This document shows, piece after piece, positions 55,403 to 64,000 of a DNA stretch of 64,000 bases. The first letter of the stretch is position 1. Each line of letters begins with the position of its first letter. This stretch comes from Macrostomum hystrix (Eukaryota > Platyhelminthes > Macrostomidae): NCBI GenBank assembly GCA_950097015.1, contig CATNEN010000041.1:980501-1044500 (forward strand), read 5' to 3'. The position numbers and the translations under genes were made by a program. The notes below the pieces were generated by a model, which was not told where the DNA came from, ran no database searches, and saw nothing but the letters and a program-made list of their open reading frames with translations.

Positions 55403-58400
55403 GCTGGGTGCTGGGATTTTCTTCCTTATCTGTTAGGATGCAGTTGAAGATATACAAGAAATGTAATGAAATGTCTTTTTTGTAACAGCCATTTACTTTT
55501 TCAACTAAAGGTCATAAATCTGGAAGGACAGAATGAAACTATTTGTAATTATATGGTTTACTAACAGTATAAACAACCTGTGGTTTCAAGTAGTTAACAG
55601 GAAATAATGTTAATGGCACAAACACATTTTTATCTAGCTTATAATGTGCACACTTTAGTCTTAGGAATACGCAAGTGTTTTTCCAACAAAAATATGTTAT
55701 AAATATTGATTATGAATATGACATAATTCTAGTTTCTGACACAGATTCAATAATACCAAACTCTAATTTGTATTAAAAAATAAACAAATGACTTTTGATT
55801 TAGCAAGTATAGTTTTGTACTGACTCAATACAATCAGCAATTTTTTTAAATTATAAATCTTAAACAGAACTGATATATGTATTGTTTTGTCCAATTTATC
55901 ATTCCTCTATATCCTCCATTCTATATATGGTTTCAAATATCAAAATGTAGTTGAAATAATGATACTGTTGAATTACTGAATGCCTTCTATATTTTCTGAA
56001 TGATTTAGAAAATTTTCGATGAGCTCAAATGGTTCGATATTGTGATAGTACTTAAAACTCTATTAGTCCAAAGCAAAAAATGAAAATGTAAAAAAACAAA
56101 TTATGTTCACTCATTGTAGTTGTACGTTGCTATAATCAACTATTCAAGAATAATGAATACAACTTCATATGATTTACTCTTTTCTTCATTTTTAATTATT
56201 TCTTAAAACTGATTACTTTCACTTTGCATGCAACTATTACAAAATCACTCAAAAGAAGAAAGTACCCAGTCCCCCTCAGACTGATAAATTTTCAAATCGA
56301 TTTACAAATACCTTGATCTTTAGATCCTAAACGTCTGTCAGACAGGGGTGTAACACAGAAGTAAATGTATTAAAAAGGAAGCTTTTTATTGTGTTATCAA
56401 AAATAAAGTTATCTCAGTGTAAAAATTTGTTCATTGTGTATTTCTTTTAAAGTAATGGGAAGTTTATGAAACTTGCTGTCGTAACAGAAAGTCAAAATGT
56501 TGGAATGTTTTCATGAGAGACGATTACGACGAAACAGATAAACAAATCTAATAAAATAAAACCATTAAAGACTGGCCAAAAATCCGAAAAAGTTATAAAC
56601 ACATAGAACCTTATTTACGTTTTTTTTCTTTTCAAATAAAGAAATTTTATGTGGCTGCAATTACTAAAGGGTGAGTACGCATATCATAAATAATAAATGA
56701 GTGACCTCTAAATTACTTTTAGGGGGTCCAAAATGATATTTTAACTTCGCATTTAAGCTTTGCGCGATATAGACAAACTATTTCGGAATTAAGTTCAATC
56801 GACAATACCACAAAGGTGTTCGTACATACTCGTCTTTTATGCTCGTGGAAGGGGCGATATTTATTCTTTGAAAAATTGTTGTGCAACAACGTGTAAGCTG
56901 TCAAGATAGAAAACGAGTGTCTTAGTGCACGCTTCAGAGCCAGTGCGCAAACGAAGGCCACACCGTCTGCAGAGTTGGAGGCCAGCGTTAGGCAGCAGGC
57001 AGTCAACGAGGCGCCGAATTCGGGTCATAAATGACCATGACAATACTAAAACATTTTCCCCAAGATTTTTTGCAATCTTATCAGTCGCAAACGATTAAAA
57101 ATCGAAGAGATTGTGTAGACAAATCTCGATCAGAAATATCAGAATACGGACCTTAATGATAGCCACTTTTAGAATCAAACAGATCAATCTGTCGATTGTG
57201 CAGTCGGCATTGCATTCAGCACGCACAGCGATGGCATGTGCAGACATTTATAATGTAATTTATTGGGATGTGATTGATATATCAAAACAAATAGTCCATA
57301 AATGTATAGTGCTTCTAAAGCCTGCAAAAAAGTAATATGATAAAATAACTTTCATTTGACATGTTTCTTATGGCGCTATAACTTTTTATGGTTTGTTAGT
57401 TTCGATTCAAAGCAAATAACTTAAATTAGAAAATTTCTATGATATTCACTTAAAATCGTAGACGTAAAGTACGTATTTGCGACAGATCGCAGTTTTAACT
57501 CTTTTAGCAACCATCCATTTTCTGTCATTTGGTAGGCGATAAGCTAACTGATGCACAGTTTTCATTTTCAAGTTATTTATTAGTATATTATTCAAAAGTA
57601 AATTACCATTCTTACAATATTTCACTCCTATTGTTTACTTCTAGTGTTCAGTTGGAATAGATTAAAAAAACTCAGTGCGAAAATTGTGCTCTCCTCTCAT
57701 TCCTACATATTTTATATAATACACTAAAAGCTTTAAATGAAACTTGAGCCTTTATCTGTCCAATATGAAATTAGTCTCAATATATGAAATAGAAATAGTA
57801 AAACCCATAGACTATAAAATCATAAACTTGTTTTTCATACTTTTGAGAAGAGTTTTTGGTTAGAAATAGTACAATTTGTCATGTGATTGTACTAGTATTT
57901 ATATATAATTCTATAATTGTGTTATTAAAATATTGTTCATTAATGAAAAAAGTATAGGTAATGTTATAATGTATTCTACTATTGACTGTATTTGAGGCAG
58001 TGGCAAATGAAAAAGAGAAATAAATAGTTTTTAATGTTTAGCATAGAAACTTTCCTTTTCCCATTCATTCTGAATAATTAAGACTAAATATTCATTTTTC
58101 AGAGCTTTTGACAGTTATTGTTATTAATGCAATCAAACCTTCACAAAACTTGTGAAGTTTGTCACAAAACCTCAGATATTTTCGTGTAGCTAGTAGTAAG
58201 ATAAGTGGTAGAATGTTTAAGATTAGACAAACAAATGCAGTTTTCTATTTTTAGCTAAATGTGCAACAGTTTCTGATCCACTGGCATTAAGGGCTGTCTT
58301 GATAAATAGGATCGGCACTATGAGCTGAGACTGAAGATGATCTGTGAGCATGTGCTAAATAATGTTATTATGTATGTCTTGGTCCATAATATTCATTCAG

Positions 58401-58432
58401 GTTCTGAACCAATTCTGAATTTCCACTTCCAG
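55403..58432. other. AT-rich intergenic region
   Basis: About 3 kb of AT-rich DNA separates the divergent CREB3-like and CutC genes. I saw no repeat arrays, no RNA genes and no convincing coding exons. The CutC promoter or a first exon may lie at its right end. Confidence 0.6.
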
Positions 58433-59558
58433 GCGTCGTTACCCGCTTTCGAGTTTGAGGTGTGCGTGGACAGCCTGGAGGGCGCGATGGCAGCTGAGTC
58501 TGGTGGCGCGGATCGCATTGAGCTGTGCTCAGCGCTGAGCCAGGGCGGCCTCACGCCATCGCACGGCCTATTCGAGTCAGTGAAGCGGGCGGTGCGCATC
58601 CCAGTGTTCCCCATGCTGCGACCCCGCCCAGGCCACTTTGTGTACTCGGCGGCTGAGCTGGCCGTGACTGGTGCTGACGCTGCCTACTTTGCCAGCGCCG
58701 GAGCTGAAGGCCTGGTCTTCGGCGCACTCACCCTGGACGGCCGGGTGGATGTGGCCGCCTGCCAGGCTGTCTGCGGTTCGTTAATTTGCAGCTTGTTCAG
58801 CTTAGAGCACTCGGGGAGGGTGTAAATCAGTGCCAGGTTTGCCATTGGCCTTTCTACACAGCAGGAGCCTGCTCTGTCACTTGTTGTGCAACTTACGTCC
58901 TCAGAGTACCAATCCCCAAGGCACAGCGAGAGCGTACACAGGGTAGATTTACGCACCAGTGTGTGCTTGAGCTCGTGTCGAGTATCGAGTGCGTGTGTAC
59001 AGGGGATTATCATTACTGACTCGAAAAAATACACTAGGAAGTGGGAAATCATCAAATCACAGATCCCAAATCTTGCACAGAAAATCCCCGCCGCGCGCAG
59101 CCAGCGCCCCCGGCCTCGCTTTCACCTTCCACCGGGCGGTGGACGTGTCCTGCGACCCGCTGGAGGCCGCCGCGGACATTCGAGACTGCCTGCCGCCGGC
59201 TTTCACCCGCCTGCTGTCCAGCGGCGGCGCCAAATCCGCGCTAGCCGGGGCCGACCGCCTGCGGGAGATGCGGCGCCTCCTCCACGGCAGCCGACTTCGT
59301 CTCATGGTCGGCGCTGGCGTCACCGCCGCCAACTTGCCCGACCTCCTGCGCGTCACTGGCGTCGATTCCTTTCACGCGTCGGCCAGTGCGCCGGGCCCCG
59401 CGCTGCCCGACGGCGCCTTTCTGCACCCCAGCATCGGCTTCGGGTCCAGCGGCCTGCCCGAAGACGACTGGCGGCTGCTGCGGGTCACCGATCCACGCGC
59501 TGTGGCCGAAATGCGGACAGCCGCTGAGCAGTTTTTCCAGAATCGGCTGGAAGCATGA
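58433..59558 (+). CDS. CUTC: CutC family protein (copper homeostasis protein homolog)
   Basis: Exons 58433-58775 and 59101-59558 join in phase 1. Motifs in family order are [96 protein letters not shown] and DSFHASA. The protein would form a TIM barrel. CutC proteins are linked to copper binding or tolerance, but their biochemical role is unsettled. The start is uncertain. An in-frame ATG at 58337 would add ~33 residues with no splicing, whereas TTCCACTTCCAG at 58421-58432 looks like a true acceptor, implying an unseen first exon. GHF replaces the usual G(D/N)F. The intron (58776-59100, 325 bp) holds nothing recognisable. Confidence 0.88.
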
Positions 59559-59589
59559 AAATGAGAGTTTTAACTCCTTTATTCATTCT

Positions 59590-59935
59590 TGATTCAGCAG
59601 ATTCCTGATTCAGCAGATTCCCGATTTAGCAGATTCCCGATTTAGCAGATTCCCGATTTAGCAGATTCCCGATTTAGCAGATTCCCAATTTAGCAGATTC
59701 CCAATTTAGCAGATTCCCGATTCTGCAGATTCCAGATTCTTCAGATTCAGCAGTTTCCAGATTCAGCAGATTCCTGATTCAGCAGATTCCCGATTCAGCA
59801 GATTCCCGATTCAACAGATTCTCGATTCAGCAGATTCTTGATTCAATGGATTCCTGATACAGCAGATTCCTGATTCAGCAGATTCCTGTCCTGAATCAGC
59901 AGTTTCCTGTCCTTATTCAGCAGATTTCTGATATT
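59590..59935 (+). repeat. 16-bp minisatellite (CAGATTCCCGATTTAG)
   Basis: About 20 degenerate copies of GCAGATTCCCGATTTA/GATTCA begin ~30 bp after the CutC stop codon and may therefore lie in its 3' UTR. Confidence 0.9.
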
Positions 59936-60334
59936 GCGGAATCTAAATCTAAATCTTAATCTAAATCTTGATTGTTCATCATATTCTCGTTTCTAGAAAA
60001 ATGTCCTAGAAACGAACAAAAATGTGCATGTAAAGCTTCAGGTATTGCCTAGTTACTGTTATTTTATTACTCAATGCGGAAATTTGTAATAACAGACATA
60101 ATGTACTCGTATAAATAGTCTACATGCAGTGGTGAATAGAAATTACTTGTACTCGGTGCAGATTACTCTACTTATTATTGTTAAGCTTTTCAGAAAGTAC
60201 TGCCATTTTCTCCGATTTCAAGCCAAATAAATACCAACTAGTTAGGCTCGTAGGATGCGCGCGCCAACACGTGTGCTGAGTTTTAATGTTCACTTGATAC
60301 TACGAGCGTATAATCACTGTTTGCAAGCGGAAAT

Positions 60335-60925
60335 GGAAAAATGGACATACGTAAAAAAGACATTATCCGTATCTGTTAGATCTGTTAGACAGGATCTGTA
60401 TCTGTTAGACAGGATTCGCATGATCCGTATATGTTAGACATTATCGTTATCTGTAAGACATTATCCGTATCTGTAAGACATTATCCGTATCTGTTAGACA
60501 TTATCCGCATCTGTTAGACATGATTCGCATCTGTTAGACATTGTCCGTATCTGTCAGAAATTATCCGTTTCTGTTAGATCTGTTAGACAGGATCTGTATC
60601 TGTTAGACAGGATTCGCATCTGTTAGACAGGATCCGTATCTGTTAGACAGGATTCGCATCTGTTAGACATTATCCGTATCTTTTAGACAGGATTCGCATC
60701 TGTTAGACAGGATTCGCATCTGTTAGACATTATCCGTATCTTTTAGACAGGATTCGCATCTGTTAGACATTATCCGTATCTGTTAGACAGGATCCGTATC
60801 TGTTAGACAGGATTCGAATCTGCTGGACAGGACTCGCATATTTTATTTAGCAGTCGTATCTGTTAGTTATTATCCGTATCTGTTAGACAGGATTTGCATC
60901 TGTTAGACAGGACTCATGTCTGCTC
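60335..60925 (+). repeat. 20-bp minisatellite (CGTATCTGTTAGACATTATC)
   Basis: About 28 copies alternate between a GACATTATCCGTATCTGTTA subtype and a GACAGGATTCGCATCTGTTA subtype. Confidence 0.92.
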
Positions 60926-61477
60926 AACATGCTGCATCGTTGTTATTCCCACCCAGCATCACTGCATGCAATGCAACCGCAAAGAAATGCAAATAGGATC
61001 AAGGCTGAGCAGTCAATTGAGCTGACAAGTCTCTGGTTCGATTTTCTCCCTGAAAACACGAGCTCTGCGTCGCCAGCGCAAGGCCGCCGAGGCCACGGCA
61101 ATCAAGTGTGTATTACAAACATAAGTAACACAAAATCATGGAAAGGAAAGCTTTGGCAGGAAAAGAAAGTTTGTAAAACAAATCAGAGCCACTTTTCCTG
61201 CTGAAATGATTTCATTGTTCTCAAATTTACCAATTCACCGTAGAAACAGTTTGTCAAGCAAATTTAGATTTTATCAATCAAGCTCCCAGCTGAGCAAACT
61301 TGCCAGAGAGGCAAAAATACAAAATCTGCTTGCAATGTCAAGCGGTTATGATTCTATAACAGCTTTCGGGACATCGGAATGGATTGTTCTTTAGCTTCGA
61401 TATCAAGACTTTCGGAAAAGTGAATAGTCGAAATAGGAAAAAATCGTTATGCGGAATTTTGGATTTAAATATTCCGG

Positions 61478-61930
61478 ATCGGGAAAATCGGGATGAATAT
61501 CTGGGATCTGGAAAAGTGGGATCTGAGTATCTGGGATCTGGAAAAGTGGGATGAGTATCTGCGATCTGGAAAAGTGGGATCTGAGTATCTGGGATCTGGA
61601 AAAGTGGAATCTGAGTATCTGGGATCTGGAAAAGTGGGATAAGTATTTGGGATCTGGAAAAGTGGGATCTGAGTATCTGCGATCTGGAAAAGTGGGATCT
61701 GAGTATCTGCGATCTGGAAAAGTGGGATCTGAGTATCTGGGATCTGGAAAAGTGGGATAAGTATTTGGGATCTGGAAAAGTGGGATGAGTATTTGGGATC
61801 TGGAAAAGTGGGATGAGTATTTGGGATCTGGAAAAGTGGAATCGAGTATCTGGGATCTGGAAAAGTGGAATCGAGTATCTGGGATCTGGAAAAGTGGAAT
61901 CTGAGTATCTGGGATCTGGAAAATTGGCAT
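61478..61930 (+). repeat. 30-bp minisatellite (GAGTATCTGGGATCTGGAAA unit)
   Basis: About 15-17 copies of GATCTGAGTATCTGGGATCT plus GGAAAAGTGG with in/del variants of 3-6 bp. Long antisense open frames here are repeat artefacts. Confidence 0.92.
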
Positions 61931-62532
61931 TTGAATATTCAGGATAAAAAACTGGTATGCCAATATTCGGGACCTGAACATTAGGATTTAAAATATCCGG
62001 GATCTGGAAAACTAGGATTTCGGTTTTTCGGGTCATTGTAAGTTGAAATCTACAGTAATAAAATGAAGCAGTATACCTATATCATACTTCTAGAAGTAAG
62101 GCTGCCAGAAAAGAATGGAAATTATTTTCAACAATAGCAACTGTGGACGAACTGATATTTAGCTTATCAAAATACTAAACAAAGAAAAGAACAGACAGGC
62201 CGTGTGGGAACCGTGACAAATACAAAAGCAGATTAGCACACAAAGCAGCATGCCGGAAGGTCAAAACATATTTTATTCCCAACCAAAGCTATTCAATTAT
62301 CGTGCATAATCAGCAGCAGGGTTTAGAAAATGAGGTTGGTACCTTGGCAACAGCTGCAGGACTGCTTTAGAAAATAAACTAACACTGTTAGCACTAGCAA
62401 CGAAAGATGCGGCTGAGTTTTGTGGCTTTTAACGTACTGAGCATTGTACAGCTACTCACAAGTCGTTCGCGGTAATTTCACATGTAGATCGTAGTCTCCC
62501 ACGATATTTTTGCGTTTATAACCTTCCGTGGT

Positions 62533-63360
62533 CATTCAGTAGGCTGGTCATATTATTAACGGTCATTCAGTGGGCTGGTCATATTATTAACAGTCATTCA
62601 GTAGGCTGGTCATATTATTAACGGTCATTCAGTCGGCAGGTCATTATCTAAACGGTCATTCAGTGTGCTGGTCATAATCTGAACGGTCATTCAGTGTGCT
62701 GGTCATAATCTGAACGGTCATTCAGTCGGCAGGTCATAATCTGAACGGTCATTCAGTCGGCAGGTCATTATCTGAACGGTCATTCAGTCGGTAGGTCATT
62801 ATCTGAACGGTCATTCAGTCGGCAGGTCATTATCTGAACGGTCATTCAGTCGGCAGGTCATTATCTGAACGGTCATTCAGTGGGCAGGTCATTGTCTGAA
62901 CGGTCATTCAGTGGGCAGGTCATTGTCTGAACGGTCATTCAGTGGGCAGGTCATTATCTGAACGGTCATTCAGTGGGCAGGTCATTGTCTGAACGGTCAT
63001 TCAGTGGGCAGGTAATTATCTGAACGGTCATTCAGTGGGCAGGTCATTGTCTGAACGGTCATTCAGTGGGCAGGTCATTGTCTGAACGGTCATTCAGTGG
63101 GCAGGTAATTATCTGAACGGTCATTCAGTGGGCAGGTAATTATCTGAACGGTTATTTAGTGGGCAGGTCATTATCTGAACAGTCATTCAGTGGGCAGGTC
63201 ATTATCTGAACGGTTATTTAGTGGGCAGGTCATTATCTGAACAGTCATTCAGTGGGCAGGTAATTATCTGAACGGTTATTTAGTGGGCAGGTCATTATCT
63301 GAACAGTCATTCAGTGGGCAGGTCATTATCTGAACGGTTATTTAGTGGGCAGGTCATTAC
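62533..63360 (+). repeat. 31-bp minisatellite (~26 copies)
   Basis: GGTCATTCAGTGGGCAGGTC plus ATTATCTGAAC units show a gradient of variants: GGCTGGTCATATTATTAAC at the left end, AGTCGGCAGG in the middle, AGTGGGCAGG with TTATTTAGT at the right end. Confidence 0.95.
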
Positions 63361-64000
63361 GAGTCATAAAGCGGCCTAAATCGCCAGCAAGATGGTGGGA
63401 TTGGAAATGCAGAAACGTGAAAGCGAGCTATAACAAACTTATACATGTACAGTTGCGAGGAAAATATACTAATATCTTAAATAAACAATTTGATTTAAAT
63501 GAAGCATTCACAGTAACTGGGCATGTGAAAGCATTCACAAGTAGAAATACAAATATCACTAGATGTCTAACAACCAATAAAATGGCTAATTGACACGGAA
63601 GCGGTCAGACATGGAACTCAGATTAGCACTGCTCAGCGCAATACTCCCGTATAGAATTATTCCTAGATTATACATAGGGCACAATGTTACAGTCGCAGTT
63701 AGCACGGAAAGGAATTTCAAATGACAAAACAATGGAGTTCGAAATCTCAGAAAATCGGTTTGCTATAAAATATTTGATACAATGCATATGCAAGTAGCAC
63801 TACTGAAAGTAGCCACCAACTAAAGAAAACTATTATTTTTTTATTCAACAAACAAATACAAACGCGCTATTCAGAAGGAAAATAATTGCGAGAGATGCAC
63901 AGCACGGTTATTGGAGAGGCGACTCTGACTTATAACTTATACTTATAAACATGATCAGCACAGATAGAGAAGCTTAACAAATGAAAATAATGCTCATTTA

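Larger units (their letters stand above)
59559..64000. other. Intergenic region rich in minisatellites
   Basis: Four arrays (59590-59935, 60335-60925, 61478-61930, 62533-63360) occupy about half of this stretch. The AT-rich DNA between and after them shows no recognisable gene or RNA. Confidence 0.7.

Noticed and set aside
62533-63360. Possible CRISPR-like array of regularly spaced repeats
   Set aside because: Head-to-tail 31-bp units with no unique spacers, in a eukaryotic genome; the same holds for the other arrays.

Overview
The window is animal nuclear DNA. It has multi-exon genes with GT-AG introns (many only 50-100 bp), GC-rich exons in AT-rich intergenic DNA, and metazoan-only proteins: a gel-forming mucin, mitoguardin, a CREB3-type membrane bZIP factor, a two-RING/IQ protein of the RNF32 type, and a CutC protein. 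Short introns, G/C-ending codons and many minisatellites suit a spiralian such as a free-living flatworm, but the lineage is a guess. All gene models were read by hand from splice sites and reading frame, with no transcript evidence.

Layout. 143-7283 (+): an unrecognised type I membrane protein whose ectodomain is a tandem series of ~100-residue cysteine modules, each usually encoded by two exons with phases 0/1/0. 7284-11714: AT-rich intergenic DNA with a Merlin/ISXO2-like transposase fragment. 11715-14223 (+): RNF32 homolog. 15181-17527 (+): mitoguardin homolog. 39084-19292 (-): one very large secreted mucin. Its 27 proposed exons total 13,071 nt with frame kept at every junction (4,356 aa): signal peptide, sushi, EGF, D1-D2-D'-D3, two CysD, F5/8C, TIL, eight more CysD (one decayed) separated by Pro/Ser/Thr repeats, VWC-like segments and a C-terminal cystine knot. 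44971-46056 (+): an intronless multi-pass membrane protein of unknown family with a perfect GTCACGTGAC palindrome 24 bp before its start codon. 52589-50375 (-): an ankyrin-repeat protein. 55402-53855 (-): CREB3-like factor. 58433-59558 (+): CutC homolog.

The window is unusually full of minisatellites: about twenty arrays, nearly every one with its own unrelated unit (4 to 48 bp), in introns, intergenic DNA and coding exons. At least two include a 5' splice site. In the type I membrane protein this yields a ladder of frame-preserving splice donors.

The genes form no operon. The mucin and the modular membrane protein point to mucosal or epithelial secretion and cell-surface recognition. A CREB3-type factor commonly supports secretory capacity, but no regulatory link is shown here. 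The two most novel-looking items are the cysteine-module receptor and the mucin's homogenised, phase-symmetric CysD cassettes.
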